Of a stretch of DNA of 64,000 nt, positions 10,754-20,483 are shown piece after piece. A program made the position numbers and the translations under genes. Location of the stretch: positions 186,001 to 250,000 of the forward strand of contig NZ_JAGQBA010000001.1 in assembly GCF_024345395.1 (NCBI RefSeq), given 5' to 3'. The notes beneath the pieces were generated by a model. That model had not been told where the DNA came from. It was given only the letters and a program-made list of their open reading frames with translations, and searched no databases. The stretch comes from Cyanobium sp. Tous-M-B4. Its GTDB lineage: Bacteria > Cyanobacteriota > Cyanobacteriia > PCC-6307 > Cyanobiaceae. Within the stretch, counting starts at the first letter, position 1. Each line of letters starts with the position of its first letter.

Positions 10754-13510
10754 GTGGCCGCGGAAGCCGAACAACAGCTTTCGCTCACCGCCGCCCTGGG
10801 CCTGGCCGAGGAACCTCAACCCCAACCCGCACCCGAGCCCGGCCCAACCCGGCCCCGCAGCCGTCAGCGCCAAGCCGCCCCAGCTGCCCCACCGGCGGCA
10901 ACCACAGCAAGCTCAAGCCCCGACTCCGACCTGCCCCCCTGGCACCACCACAGCCTGGTGAGCGCCGAGCAGCTGACGCCGATGCTGCGTCACTACGTGG
11001 AGCTCAAGGCCGCCCATCCCGATCGGGTGCTGCTCTACCGCCTCGGCGACTTCTTCGAGTGCTTCTTCGAAGACGCCATCACCCTCTCGCGCCTCCTGGA
11101 GCTCACCCTCACCGGCAAGGAGGGCGGCAAAGCGGTCGGTCGGGTGCCGATGGCGGGCATTCCCCACCATGCCGCCGAGCGCTACTGCGCTGAGCTGGTG
11201 CGCCGCGGCCTCAGCGTCGCCCTCTGCGACCAACTGGAAAGCACCCCGGCCAAAGGCGAACTGCTCAAGCGCGGCATCACCCGGGTGCTAACCCCCGGCA
11301 CCGTGCTTGAAGAGGGCCTGCTGGCGGCCCGCCTCAACAACTGGCTTTGCGCCGTGGTGATGGAGGGCGCGTGCTGGGGCCTGGCGGTGGCCGATGTCAG
11401 CACCGGTGAATTCCGGGTCACCGAGCGGGCCGGCAGCGCCGGCTTGCACCAGGAGCTGCTGCAGGTGGAGGCCGCCGAGGTGCTCTGGCCCGCCGCCACC
11501 GCCACCGCCAGTGCCAGCGCCAGCCCCAGCCCCAACTGGTGCCCCGAGGCCCTGCGGCTGACGCCCCTGCCCCGCACGCCCTTTGAGGCACCGGAAGCAT
11601 CCGCCACCCTCAAGCAGCGCTTCGGCCTGGCCAGCCTCGATGGCCTGGGGCTCGGCGAAGCGCCGCTGGCCCTGCGCGCGGCGGGCGGCCTGGTGGCTTA
11701 CCTCGACGACACCAGCCAGGCCCGGGTGCCCCTAGATCCGCCCACCACCTGGCAGGCGGGCGACCAGTTGGTGCTCGATGCGGCCACCCGCCGCAACCTG
11801 GAGCTCACCAAAACCCAGCTGGGCGGCAGCGTGCACGGCTCCCTGCTCTGGGCGCTGGATCGCACGCACACCGCCATGGGCGGCCGCTGCCTGCGCCGCT
11901 GGTTGCAGGCGCCGCTGGTGGAGCGCGCGGCGATCCTCGAGCGTCAGGGCGGCGTCAGTGAGCTTGTGGCCAATCGCGGCCTACGGCTGGCCCTGCGCCG
12001 CCTGCTGCGCCCGATGGGCGACCTGGAGCGCCTGGCGGGCCGGGCCGGCGCCGGCAGCGCCTCGGCCCGGGATCTGGTGGCCCTGGCCGATGGACTGGAG
12101 CGCCTGCCCCAGCTGGCTAGCCAGCTCGCCCAAGCCAGCAGCGCCCCCCTGCAGGCCCTGGCCCGCCCCTGGCCCGAGCTCGACACCCTCGCCGCCGACC
12201 TGCGCCACACCCTGCTCGACACCCCGCCCCTCTCCCTCACCGAGGGCGGCCTGATCCACGACGGCGTTGATCCAGACCTCGATGAGCTGCGCAACCAACT
12301 CGACGACCAGGACGCCTGGCTGGCCCTGCAGGAAGCCGAGGAGCGCCGGCTCAGCGGCCTCGCCAGCCTCAAACTCCAGTACCACCGCACCTTCGGCTAC
12401 TTCCTAGCGGTGTCCAAGGCCAAGGCGGCGGCGGTGCCACAGCACTGGATCCGCCGCCAAACCCTGGCCAACGAGGAGCGCTTCGTCACCCCAGCCCTGC
12501 GCAACCGCGAGGGCGCCATCCAGCAGCTCAAAGCCCGCGCCGCCCAGCGCGAATACGAACTGTTCTGCGGCCTGCGCACCCGGGTCGGCGAGCAGGCTGC
12601 CGCCATCCGCACAGCTGCGCGCCTGGTGGCCGAGCTCGACGCCCTCGGGGCCCTAGCCGAGGTGGCAGCCACCAGCGGCTACTGCTGTCCCGAAATCACC
12701 GACCCCGCCAGTCCCGAGGCCCGCCTGCTGCAGATCGAAGCCGGCCGCCACCCAGTAGTGGAGCAATTGCTGGTGGAAGAGCCCTTCACCGCCAACAGCG
12801 TGGTGCTAGGTGCCATCCCCGAGGCAGCCCCCGACTCCGATCCCCGCCCCGACCTGATCATCCTCACCGGCCCCAACGCCAGCGGCAAGAGCTGCTACCT
12901 GCGCCAGAGCGGCCTGCTGCAGCTGATGGCCCAGATGGGCAGTTGGATTCCAGCGGCTTCGGCGCGCCTGGGCATCGCCGATCGGATCTTCACCCGCGTC
13001 GGCGCCGGCGACGACCTGGCTGCCGGCCAGTCCACCTTCATGGTGGAGATGGCCGAGACGGCCAACATTCTTCACCACGCCACGCCACGCTCCCTGGTGT
13101 TGCTCGACGAGATCGGCCGCGGCACCGCCACCTTCGACGGCCTCTCGATCGCCTGGGCCGTGGCCGAGCACCTGGCCACGCCAGCCGAGCGCGGCGGCAT
13201 CGGCGCCCGCAGCATCTTCGCCACCCACTACCACGAGCTCAATGCCTTAGCCGACCAGCTACCCAACGTGGCCAACGCCCAGGTGCTGGTGCAGGAAACC
13301 GGCGACGCCCTGGTGTTCCTGCACCGGGTGGCCTCGGGGGGCGCCAGCCGCAGCTACGGCATCGAGGCCGCCCGCCTGGCCGGCGTACCCGCCGCGGTGG
13401 TGCTGCGCGCCCGCCAGGTGCTGGGCCGCATCGAAGCCAACAGCGTCGTGCGGGTGGATCAGGAGCCAGAGGAGGCGGAAGTCGGGCCAGACGGGGCGCT
13501 CGCCGCCTGA
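10754..13510 (+). CDS. mutS: DNA mismatch repair ATPase MutS
   Basis: MutS recognises mismatches. The 918-residue protein has an unstructured N-terminal stretch of about 75 residues rich in Ala and Pro, then the mismatch domain with [10 protein letters not shown] (the Phe-x-Glu motif is kept), connector, lever and clamp domains, and the ATPase with Walker A GPNASGKS near residue 706, ST...[18 protein letters not shown] near 785 and THYHEL. GTG at 10754 follows an AGGAAAGG ribosome site at good spacing. Its last 52 bases overlap the end of cobH on the other strand. Confidence 0.97.
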   Translation: MAAEAEQQLSLTAALGLAEEPQPQPAPEPGPTRPRSRQRQAAPAAPPAATTASSSPDSDLPPWHHHSLVSAEQLTPMLRHYVELKAAHPDRVLLYRLGDFFECFFEDAITLSRLLELTLTGKEGGKAVGRVPMAGIPHHAAERYCAELVRRGLSVALCDQLESTPAKGELLKRGITRVLTPGTVLEEGLLAARLNNWLCAVVMEGACWGLAVADVSTGEFRVTERAGSAGLHQELLQVEAAEVLWPAATATASASASPSPNWCPEALRLTPLPRTPFEAPEASATLKQRFGLASLDGLGLGEAPLALRAAGGLVAYLDDTSQARVPLDPPTTWQAGDQLVLDAATRRNLELTKTQLGGSVHGSLLWALDRTHTAMGGRCLRRWLQAPLVERAAILERQGGVSELVANRGLRLALRRLLRPMGDLERLAGRAGAGSASARDLVALADGLERLPQLASQLAQASSAPLQALARPWPELDTLAADLRHTLLDTPPLSLTEGGLIHDGVDPDLDELRNQLDDQDAWLALQEAEERRLSGLASLKLQYHRTFGYFLAVSKAKAAAVPQHWIRRQTLANEERFVTPALRNREGAIQQLKARAAQREYELFCGLRTRVGEQAAAIRTAARLVAELDALGALAEVAATSGYCCPEITDPASPEARLLQIEAGRHPVVEQLLVEEPFTANSVVLGAIPEAAPDSDPRPDLIILTGPNASGKSCYLRQSGLLQLMAQMGSWIPAASARLGIADRIFTRVGAGDDLAAGQSTFMVEMAETANILHHATPRSLVLLDEIGRGTATFDGLSIAWAVAEHLATPAERGGIGARSIFATHYHELNALADQLPNVANAQVLVQETGDALVFLHRVASGGASRSYGIEAARLAGVPAAVVLRARQVLGRIEANSVVRVDQEPEEAEVGPDGALAA

Positions 13511-14166
13511 AGCCAGGCAGCCCGCAGCAGGGCATTGCAGGCCGCTGCCACCAGTCCAGCTCCGCCTTTGGAGCCCTCGAGCCGCATATGCACCAGGCCA
13601 CTGTCAGCCAGGTGACGCTTGCTCTGGGCCACCCCCACAAACCCCACCGGCATGCCGATCACCAGGGCCGGCGCCGGCACCGCTTTTGATGCCACCAGCT
13701 CCAGCAGCACCTCCAGGGCCGTGGGGGCGCTGCCGATCAACACCACGACTGGCTCACCCTGCCCGGCCAGCGCCGCCGCCATCCCGGCTGCCGTGCGCGT
13801 GGAACCCTCCGGGGCCGCGGCGGGGGCCCAATCGAGCACGCTGCGCACCTGATTGGCGAAGGTGCGCCGCGCCATCGGCGCCACCGCCGCGGCCGCCATT
13901 GCCGTGTCCGTGAGGATTGGCGCCCCAGCAGCCAGGGCCGCCAAGCCGGCGCCACAGGCGGTCGCGGGGCAAACCAGATCGGCCGCCAGGCCCGGATCGC
14001 CGCTGCTGTGAATCAGGCGCAGCAACACGTCCTGCTGCAGGGGGCTGAGCGCCGCCAGCGCCGCCGCCGTGCCCGGCAACTGCCGGATCAGCCGCAAGCT
14101 CTCGCAAAAAATCGGGTGATCCAGGGAAGGCACTCCACGAAAGGCCGCAGTTTCAGCATTACTCAT
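13459..14166 (-). CDS. cobH: Precorrin-8X methylmutase
   Basis: Moves a methyl group from C11 to C12 to form hydrogenobyrinate or the cobalt form, in the corrin pathway; cbiD of the same pathway is at 46-47 kb. From ATG at 14166 the protein has 235 residues, with SLDHPIF near the start, the active-site His of RLIHSSGDP at about 53, and [16 protein letters not shown]. Longer readings through 14256 would translate a 14-base tandem repeat, whose length is not a multiple of three, so I take that region as leader. The tail overlaps mutS. Confidence 0.9.
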   Translation of the reverse strand: MSNAETAAFRGVPSLDHPIFCESLRLIRQLPGTAAALAALSPLQQDVLLRLIHSSGDPGLAADLVCPATACGAGLAALAAGAPILTDTAMAAAAVAPMARRTFANQVRSVLDWAPAAAPEGSTRTAAGMAAALAGQGEPVVVLIGSAPTALEVLLELVASKAVPAPALVIGMPVGFVGVAQSKRHLADSGLVHMRLEGSKGGAGLVAAACNALLRAAWLQAASAPSGPTSASSGS

Positions 14167-14173
14167 GGTTCGA

Positions 14174-14240
14174 TTCATTTTTCTTAGTTCATTTTTCTTG
14201 GTCCATTTCTCATGACCCATTTCTTTTGACCCATTTCTGA
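14174..14240 (-). repeat. 14-base tandem repeat in the cobH leader
   Basis: Four full copies and one partial copy lie at 14174-14187, 14188-14201, 14202-14215, 14216-14229 and from 14230. In the sense of cobH each unit is purine-rich and contains AGAAATG or AAAAATG, so ATG recurs every 14 bases in rotating frames just before the true start. The first two units differ at one base. It may be a slippage-prone leader that affects cobH translation or a protein-binding array. Confidence 0.8.
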
Positions 14241-14277
14241 GCGGTGCATCAATCACCAGCAGCGCTGTCCTTAATTC

Positions 14278-14310
14278 TGTACAGGTTGTACAGCATGTAC
14301 GGTCTGTACA
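14278..14310. promoter_or_regulatory. Four TGTACA boxes at exact 9-base spacing
   Basis: TGTACA starts at 14278, 14287 and 14305, and TGTACG at 14296; each neighbouring pair also makes a TGTAC-N5-GTACA type inverted repeat. The array ends 15 bases before the Phd-PIN start and lies 112 bases before cobH on the other strand, so it must overlap the promoter or leader of the former. The same spacing is found at the GntR gene (852-866) and inside the Phd-PIN gene (14592-14606). I infer a GntR or Phd binding site; the sequence alone does not decide which. Confidence 0.65.
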
Positions 14311-14325
14311 GATTCGTGCACACCC

Positions 14326-15069
14326 ATGCCTGACACCACCATGGGCGTCGAAGCGGCCAGGCGCCGCCTACCGGAACTGCTGGAGCGAGCGGCGGCCGGC
14401 GAACGAATCGTGATCCAGCGCCACCGCACCCCCATGGCCGCCCTGGTGCCGCTGGCAGGGCGGGCACCGGTTGATCCCCTGCTCCGCCAACGTCAAATCC
14501 AGAGCCTGATGGCCCTACAAGGCAGCGGCAGGGGCTGCTGGGATCCCCAGCAACGCCAACCAGCCCGGCCAGCACCACCACCGCCAGCTTTTGTACAACC
14601 TGTACAGAACCTGCCCCACACAGAGGCCTTCAACCCCCGCCTGCTAGCCCACGGCTCCCGAATCGCCCTCGATGGCACCGCGCTGGTGGCCTTTCTGGCA
14701 GACGCCCAGGGCGCCGGCAAACACCTCGAGCCACTGATGCAGGGAATAGGGGCTGGGTATTGGATTGGGGTTGTTAGCAGCTTGAGCCTGATGCGAGTGC
14801 TCGAGGGGCCCCTGGCCCGGGGCGACGAGGCCCTGGCCCAGCGCTACATCCAGGCCTTCGAGAATCCCCACCACTGGCAACTGATCCCCAGCGATGGCGC
14901 CATCGCTGCTGCGGCCGTGCGTCTGCGCCGCCAGGAACCCCAGCTCGACGACAGCTGCGCCATCGAACTTGCCACTGCCATCCAGTCCGGCGCAGTGGTG
15001 CTAGTCACCGACCATCCGGCCCTGGCCCAGACTGGGCTGCATCCGGTGCTCAGCGCCCTGCGGATCTGA
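14326..15069 (+). CDS. Fused Phd-type antitoxin and PIN-domain toxin
   Basis: One 247-residue chain holds two parts that are normally separate genes. Residues 5-45 (TTMGVEAARRRLPELLERAA and IVIQRHRTPMAALVPL) match the Phd/YefM DNA-binding antitoxin fold. After a proline-rich linker, residues 112-245 look like a PIN ribonuclease: LDGTALVAFL with Asp116, VLEGPL with Glu160, QLDDSCAIELATAIQSGA with Asp208/209, and VTDH with Asp229, so the acidic site seems complete. The usual antitoxin region that wraps the toxin could be the linker. ATG at 14326 has a weak ribosome site; ATG at 14341 is an alternative. A TGTACA array precedes the gene and a further copy lies in the linker. holA follows after 16 bases. 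Confidence 0.78.
   Translation: MPDTTMGVEAARRRLPELLERAAAGERIVIQRHRTPMAALVPLAGRAPVDPLLRQRQIQSLMALQGSGRGCWDPQQRQPARPAPPPPAFVQPVQNLPHTEAFNPRLLAHGSRIALDGTALVAFLADAQGAGKHLEPLMQGIGAGYWIGVVSSLSLMRVLEGPLARGDEALAQRYIQAFENPHHWQLIPSDGAIAAAAVRLRRQEPQLDDSCAIELATAIQSGAVVLVTDHPALAQTGLHPVLSALRI
14592..14606 (+). promoter_or_regulatory. TGTACA inverted repeat inside the Phd-PIN linker
   Basis: Two TGTACA boxes 9 bases apart encode residues 89-94 (FVQPVQ), between the antitoxin and toxin parts. The match to the boxes before the gene is exact in spacing and core. It may be an internal operator, or a relic of a time when the toxin half had its own promoter. Confidence 0.5.
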
Positions 15070-15085
15070 GCCCCGCACACCACCC

Positions 15086-16078
15086 ATGCCCATTCACCTG
15101 CTCTGGGGCGACGACGAAGCTGCCCGCACCCGTGCCGTAGAGGCGCTGGTGCAGGCGCAGGTGGATCCCAGCTGGGCCACCATCAACCTCAGCCGCCTCG
15201 ATGGCAACGACACCGGCCAGGCGGCCCAGGCCCTCGAGGAGGCCCGCACGCCGCCCTTTGGCGCCGGCAGCCGCATGGTGGTGCTGCAACGCAGTCCGTT
15301 TTGCAGCCAGTGCCCAGCTGAGCTGGCCGAGCGTTTCGAGGCCGCCCTAGCCCAGGTGGCGGATGGCTGCCATCTGGTGCTGGTGAGTTCCGGCAAGCCG
15401 GATGCCCGGCTGCGCACCACCAAGGCCCTGCAGAAGTTGGTGAAGGCTGGCCAGGCCAGCGAGCAAAGCTTTGCCCTGCCAGCCATCTGGGACGGCGCCG
15501 GCCAGGTGGAGCTGGTGAGCAGCACGGCCCGGGAGCTGGGGCTGAAGCTCGAGCCAGCCGCAGCTGCAGCCCTCTCCGATGCCATCGGCAACGACAGCGC
15601 CCGCCTCGCCAGCGAGCTTGAAAAGCTCAGCCTTTACGCCAATCCCATCAGCCTCGCCGCCGTGCAAGCCCTGGTGGGCGGTCAGGCCACCAGCTCCCTC
15701 GCCGTGGGCGATGCCCTGCTGGCTGGCCAGCCAGCCGACGCCATTGCCCGGCTCGATGCCCTGCTGGAGGCCAACGAACCGGCCCTGCGCATCGTTGCCG
15801 CTCTCAGCAGCCAAATCCGCGGCTGGCTTTGGGTCACCCTGCTCGACCAGCAAGGTGAAAGCGACGTAGCCGTGATCGCTAAAGCGGCCGGCATCGGCAA
15901 TCCAAAACGGATCTACGTGATGCGAAAGCAGATCCGCGGCCGCCAGCCCGCCGTATTTCTGCGCCTGCTCAGCCAGCTGCTCTCAGTGGAGGCTGCCCTC
16001 AAGCGGGGCAGTGAAGCCGGCGATGCCTTCCGCGACGGCTTCCTGCTCAACCCCTCAGGAACCAGGACGGATAATTAG
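15086..16078 (+). CDS. holA: DNA polymerase III delta subunit
   Basis: The delta subunit of the clamp loader opens the beta sliding clamp. The 330-residue protein begins MPIHLLWGDDEAARTRAVEAL, as delta does, has no functional Walker A, and shows the family pattern through domains II and III (LELKLEPAAAAALSDAIGND, then ALLEANEPALRIVAALSSQIRGW). Its partner dnaX is at 31.6 kb in this window. It follows the Phd-PIN gene by 16 bases and precedes lysC by 36. Confidence 0.9.
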   Translation: MPIHLLWGDDEAARTRAVEALVQAQVDPSWATINLSRLDGNDTGQAAQALEEARTPPFGAGSRMVVLQRSPFCSQCPAELAERFEAALAQVADGCHLVLVSSGKPDARLRTTKALQKLVKAGQASEQSFALPAIWDGAGQVELVSSTARELGLKLEPAAAAALSDAIGNDSARLASELEKLSLYANPISLAAVQALVGGQATSSLAVGDALLAGQPADAIARLDALLEANEPALRIVAALSSQIRGWLWVTLLDQQGESDVAVIAKAAGIGNPKRIYVMRKQIRGRQPAVFLRLLSQLLSVEAALKRGSEAGDAFRDGFLLNPSGTRTDN

Positions 16079-16114
16079 CCGTTCTTTCACTGACGCTCAC
16101 CGCCGCACCCCGCC

Positions 16115-17968
16115 ATGGCCCTGCTGGTTCAGAAGTTTGGCGGCACCTCGGTGGCCGATGTGGAGCGCATTCAGGCAGTGGCCCGCCGCATCGCCCGCAG
16201 CCGTGAGCAGGGCCACGAGCTGGTGATTGTGGTGTCAGCGATGGGCCACACCACCGACCAGCTCACCGGCCTAGCGCGCGCCATCAGCAGCAACCCACCC
16301 CAGCGGGAGATGGACATGCTGCTAGCCACCGGCGAGCAAGTGTCGATCGCTCTGCTTTCCATGGCACTGCACGCCGAGGGCGTGCCGTCAGTGTCGATGA
16401 CAGGCACCCAGGCTGGCATCGTCACCGAATCGGCCCATGGCCGCGCCCGCATCCTGGAGATCCGCACCGAACGGCTGCGGCGCTTACTCGCTGATGGTCA
16501 GGTGGTGGTGGTGGCTGGTTTCCAGGGCACCAGCAGTGGCGCTGGCGGCACCCCCGAGATCACCACCTTGGGCCGCGGTGGCTCCGACACCTCGGCGGTG
16601 GCCCTGGCAGCAGCCCTGGGCGCTGATACCTGCGAGATCTATACGGATGTTCCTGGGGTCTTAACCACCGACCCCCGCAAGGTGGCCGACGCCCAGCTGA
16701 TGGCACAGGTGAGCTGCGATGAAATGCTCGAGTTGGCCAGCCTGGGGGCTTCGGTGCTGCACCCGCGGGCGGTGGAGATCGCCCGCAACTACGGCGTGCC
16801 CCTAGTGGTGCGCTCCAGCTGGAGCGAGAAGACCGGCACCCTGCTCACCAGTGGCGCCCCCAGGCCGATTCGCCATGAAGGTCTGGAGCTGGGCAAACCA
16901 GTGGATGGCGCCGAACTCGAAACAGACCAAGCCGTGCTGGCCCTCGCCCACGTGCCCGACCGGCCCGGAGTGGCAGCCCAGCTGTTCGAGGCCCTCGGTG
17001 CCGCCGGTCTCAACGTGGATCTGATCGTGCAAGCCACCCACGAGGGCAGCTCGAACGACATCGCCTTCACCCTGGCCGCCACTGAATGCGACCGGGCCCA
17101 GCTGGTGTGCCGCGAGGTGCTGGCCGCCATGGGCGCGACCCTCAACGATGGCGGCGCCCAGCTGAGCGCCGAAGCCGGCTTGGCCAAGCTGAGCATCTCG
17201 GGCGCCGGAATCATGGGCAGGCCAGGGGTAGCTGCCCGGCTGTTTGACACCCTGGCCCGCTCGGGCATCAACTTGCGCCTGATTGCTACCAGCGAGGTGA
17301 AGGTGAGCTGCCTGGTGGCTGGAGACCAGGCGGATCGGGCCCTGCGGGCCGCAGCCGAAGCCTTTGAGCTGCCTGATCAGCAGCTGCGCCGCAATCCCAG
17401 GCCCTGCCATCAGGGGGATCCGGCTGTTCGCGGCGTTGCCCTCGACCGCGATCAAGCCCAGGTCGCAGTTAGGCGCCTGCCCGATCGCCCCGGCACCGCC
17501 GCGGCCGTCTGCCGCACCCTGGCCGACGCCAGCATCAGCCTCGACGCAATCGTGCAATCCGAGCGCACCCACGTCGGGCCAAGCCGCGATATGAGCTTCG
17601 TGCTCAAACGCGACGATCTGACGCGGGCGCAACAGACCCTGGCGCCCCTACTGCGCCAATGGCCCGGCTCCAGCTTCGAGGAGGGGCCCGCCATAGCCCG
17701 AATCAGCGCCGTAGGGGCCGGCATGCCATTCACCCCGGGCACCGCGGCCCGCATGTTCCGCTGCCTGGCCGACGCAGGCATCAACATTGAACTGATCGCC
17801 ACCAGCGAGATCCGCACCAGCTGCGTCGTAGCCGAAACCGATGGGGTAGCAGCTCTACGGGCGGTGCACGCCGCATTTGCACTGGGTGGCATCGCGCAAC
17901 ATCGGGCCGAGGGCACTAAGTCACCTGGCGAAACTGAGTCACCTGTCAAGACCGAGGCCCCTGATTAA
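16115..17968 (+). CDS. lysC: Aspartate kinase
   Basis: Phosphorylates aspartate, the first step to lysine, threonine and methionine. The 617-residue protein starts [15 protein letters not shown], the kinase signature, and keeps [16 protein letters not shown] and [15 protein letters not shown]. Beyond about 260 it has two tandem ACT pairs (motifs such as [63 protein letters not shown] and [21 protein letters not shown]). Four ACT units are typical of cyanobacteria and bind lysine and threonine. The stop is interleaved with the uvrB stop. Confidence 0.96.
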   Translation: MALLVQKFGGTSVADVERIQAVARRIARSREQGHELVIVVSAMGHTTDQLTGLARAISSNPPQREMDMLLATGEQVSIALLSMALHAEGVPSVSMTGTQAGIVTESAHGRARILEIRTERLRRLLADGQVVVVAGFQGTSSGAGGTPEITTLGRGGSDTSAVALAAALGADTCEIYTDVPGVLTTDPRKVADAQLMAQVSCDEMLELASLGASVLHPRAVEIARNYGVPLVVRSSWSEKTGTLLTSGAPRPIRHEGLELGKPVDGAELETDQAVLALAHVPDRPGVAAQLFEALGAAGLNVDLIVQATHEGSSNDIAFTLAATECDRAQLVCREVLAAMGATLNDGGAQLSAEAGLAKLSISGAGIMGRPGVAARLFDTLARSGINLRLIATSEVKVSCLVAGDQADRALRAAAEAFELPDQQLRRNPRPCHQGDPAVRGVALDRDQAQVAVRRLPDRPGTAAAVCRTLADASISLDAIVQSERTHVGPSRDMSFVLKRDDLTRAQQTLAPLLRQWPGSSFEEGPAIARISAVGAGMPFTPGTAARMFRCLADAGINIELIATSEIRTSCVVAETDGVAALRAVHAAFALGGIAQHRAEGTKSPGETESPVKTEAPD

Positions 17969-19971
17969 GCCCTTCCCACCAGCTTCTGGCGCAGATTTTT
18001 GATCTTGTCGCGCAGGTTGGCAGCCTCCTCAAATTCAAGGTTCTTGGCGGCACCCTTCATCTTCTCTTCAAGCTGCTGGATGAGCTCCGGCAGGGCATCC
18101 AGGGGCACATTGTTGTGCTCGGCCTGCTCGGTGGCCTCCTCCAGCTGGTCGTCGTTGAGCCGCCGTGACATCTCCAGAAAGGAGAGAATCGAATTGCCGG
18201 CCCGCTTGCCTGCAGGGGTGGGGGTGATGCCGTGCTCAACGTTGTAGGCGTGCTGAATGGCGCGGCGGCGCTCGGTTTCAGAGATGGCCTTAGCCATCGA
18301 ATCGGTGAGATTGTCGGCGTAGAGGATGGCCTTGCCCTCGATGTGGCGGGCGGCCCGGCCAATGGTCTGAACCAAGGAGCGCTCGGCCCGCAGGAAACCC
18401 TCCTTGTCAGCATCAAGAATCGCTACAAGAGATACCTCGGGCAGGTCCAATCCCTCCCGCAGCAGGTTAACGCCAACCAGCACGTCGTATTCACCATTCC
18501 TGAGATCTTGGATGATCTCAATCCGCTCAATCGAATGAATCTCGGAGTGCAAATAGCGCACTCGCACGCCATTTTCGGCCAGATAATCGGTGAGATCTTC
18601 GGCCATGCGCTTAGTGAGCGTGGTTACAAGCACTCGCTCGTTTTTCTCCGCCCGCACCCGGATCTCGCCGAGCAGGTCATCCACCTGACCCTCACTAGGA
18701 CGGACCTCCACAATCGGGTCGAGCACCCCGGTGGGGCGGATCACCTGCTGCACAATCTGGCCACTGCTCTGCTCCATCTCCCAGTTACCAGGAGTGGCAC
18801 TCACAAAGATCGTCTGCTGGGCCTTCTCCCAGAACTCCGAACCCTTGAGCGGCCTGTTGTCGGCAGCACTAGGCAGGCGGAAGCCGTGCTCAATCAGCAC
18901 CTGCTTACGCGACTGGTCGCCGTTGTACATCGCCTGCAGCTGGGAGCAGGTGACGTGGCTCTCATCCACAACCAGCAGCCAGTCTTTAGGGAAATAGTCG
19001 ATCAGGCATTCCGGCGGCGTGCCCGCCTCTCGGCCGGCCAAATGGCGGGCGTAGTTCTCCACACCATTGCAGTAGCCCACCTGCTCAAGCATCTCCAGGT
19101 CATAGGTGGTGCGCTGCTCCAACCGTTGGGCCTCTAAGAGCCGCCCCTGACCGTTGAGTACATCGAGCCGTTCACGCATCTCATTGCGGATGGCCAAAAT
19201 CGCGTCCGCCAGCCGCTCCTTTGGCGTCACAAAGTGCTTAGCCGGATAGATATTGATTGTGTCGAGGCTTTGCAGGATCTCCCCAGTGGTGGGATCCACG
19301 TAGCGGATCGCCTCCACCTCATCACCAAAGAGCTCAATCCGCACCAGCCGGTCTTCATAGGCCGGGCCGATCTCCAGCACATCCCCCCGCACCCGAAAAC
19401 GACCGCGGGAAATCTCCAGGTCGTTGCGGGAATACTGGTTGTTTACCAACTCCCGCAAAGAGCCTCGCAAATTGAGGGTCTCGCCCACCTTGAACTTGAC
19501 TGCGGCTTTTAGATATTCACTGGGGATACCCAAACCATAAATACAACTAATAGAGGCCACCACGATCACATCGTTGCGCTCAAACAGCGAGCGGGTCGCC
19601 GAGTGGCGCAGCATATCGATCTCTTCGTTTATCGAAGCTGTTTTGGCGATGTAGGTGTCGGAGACAGCCACATACGCCTCTGGCTGGTAATAGTCGTAGT
19701 AGCTAATGAAATATTCAACAGCGTTATTCGGGAAGAACTCCCGCAGCTCATTGCAGAGCTGGGCCGCCAAGGTTTTGTTGTGGGCCAGCACCAAAGCAGG
19801 GCGCCCGGTCTGGGCGATCACGTTGGCGATCGTGAAGGTCTTGCCGGTGCCGGTGGCGCCTAGCAGGGTCTGGTAGCGCTCGCCCCCATCAACGCCCTGC
19901 ACCAGCCCGGCAATGGCCGTGGGCTGATCTCCCTTGGGTTGGTAAGGGGCGTGGAGTTCAAACGGAACCAT
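17965..19971 (-). CDS. uvrB: Excinuclease ABC subunit B
   Basis: UvrB verifies DNA damage and hands it to UvrC. The 668 residues have Walker A GATGTGKT at 38-45, the damage-sensing hairpin with [27 protein letters not shown], helicase motif [20 protein letters not shown]-like near 520 (here [14 protein letters not shown]), motif VI with QTIGRAARH, and a UVR motif at the end ([19 protein letters not shown]). Its TAA and the lysC TAA overlap in the palindrome TTAA at 17965-17968. Confidence 0.98.
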   Translation of the reverse strand: MVPFELHAPYQPKGDQPTAIAGLVQGVDGGERYQTLLGATGTGKTFTIANVIAQTGRPALVLAHNKTLAAQLCNELREFFPNNAVEYFISYYDYYQPEAYVAVSDTYIAKTASINEEIDMLRHSATRSLFERNDVIVVASISCIYGLGIPSEYLKAAVKFKVGETLNLRGSLRELVNNQYSRNDLEISRGRFRVRGDVLEIGPAYEDRLVRIELFGDEVEAIRYVDPTTGEILQSLDTINIYPAKHFVTPKERLADAILAIRNEMRERLDVLNGQGRLLEAQRLEQRTTYDLEMLEQVGYCNGVENYARHLAGREAGTPPECLIDYFPKDWLLVVDESHVTCSQLQAMYNGDQSRKQVLIEHGFRLPSAADNRPLKGSEFWEKAQQTIFVSATPGNWEMEQSSGQIVQQVIRPTGVLDPIVEVRPSEGQVDDLLGEIRVRAEKNERVLVTTLTKRMAEDLTDYLAENGVRVRYLHSEIHSIERIEIIQDLRNGEYDVLVGVNLLREGLDLPEVSLVAILDADKEGFLRAERSLVQTIGRAARHIEGKAILYADNLTDSMAKAISETERRRAIQHAYNVEHGITPTPAGKRAGNSILSFLEMSRRLNDDQLEEATEQAEHNNVPLDALPELIQQLEEKMKGAAKNLEFEEAANLRDKIKNLRQKLVGRA

Positions 19972-19987
19972 TCCCCCATTCTCGGGG

Positions 19988-20416
19988 TCAAACCACCGGA
20001 GCTGTGGTGATCAGGGCAGCTGCGCGAGTGAAGTCGACATCAAGGCCAAGGATCCGCAGGATCACGGCCGACAACACGGCATAGACAACGCCGCCGAGAA
20101 TTGCGCTCACCACTCCGTTTTTGAGGCGGAATCCCTTGATCAACCAAGCTGCCAGGCCAAACAGCACCACCGTGATCGCCCAGTTGAACAGCAGGCTCAC
20201 TGGACTGATCAGTCCTCCCAGGCTGGTGACCGCCCACACCGGCCCCAGCAGCAGTTTCAGCGGCCAGATCAACAGGGTGCCTAGCAAGCCAATCACCACA
20301 GCGGAAAGCATGGCGATCGGGAAACTGCTCACCTCCACTCCCAAGGGAAGCCAGGCCACAATCAACAGCACGATGGCCCGAATCGGCCACTGCAATAGCC
20401 ACATCAGAGAACCCAT
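19988..20416 (-). CDS. Phage-holin-like small membrane protein (Phage_holin_4_2 type)
   Basis: The 142 residues contain about four hydrophobic segments with short loops, and the pattern [32 protein letters not shown] fits the four-helix holin-like family found widely in non-phage genomes. It follows uvrB start by 16 bases on the same strand but upstream. No lysis gene is nearby, so the phage link in the family name is not informative. Function unknown; plasma or thylakoid membrane by inference. Confidence 0.75.
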   Translation of the reverse strand: MGSLMWLLQWPIRAIVLLIVAWLPLGVEVSSFPIAMLSAVVIGLLGTLLIWPLKLLLGPVWAVTSLGGLISPVSLLFNWAITVVLFGLAAWLIKGFRLKNGVVSAILGGVVYAVLSAVILRILGLDVDFTRAAALITTAPVV

Positions 20417-20483
20417 GAAAAAAATGCGGTGATCATTGCCGCAAAATAGTCATGGGTTCAGGCAGAAACCACTGAGCTTGGCG

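Noticed and set aside
14167-14256. A longer cobH N-terminus using upstream ATGs
   Set aside because: It would translate the 14-base repeat, which changes frame each unit and gives a lysine-rich stretch unlike the family; ATG 14166 starts a normal CobH.
19988-20416. A prophage remnant based on the holin-like protein
   Set aside because: The family is common in bacterial chromosomes, and no phage structural, lysis or integration gene is nearby.
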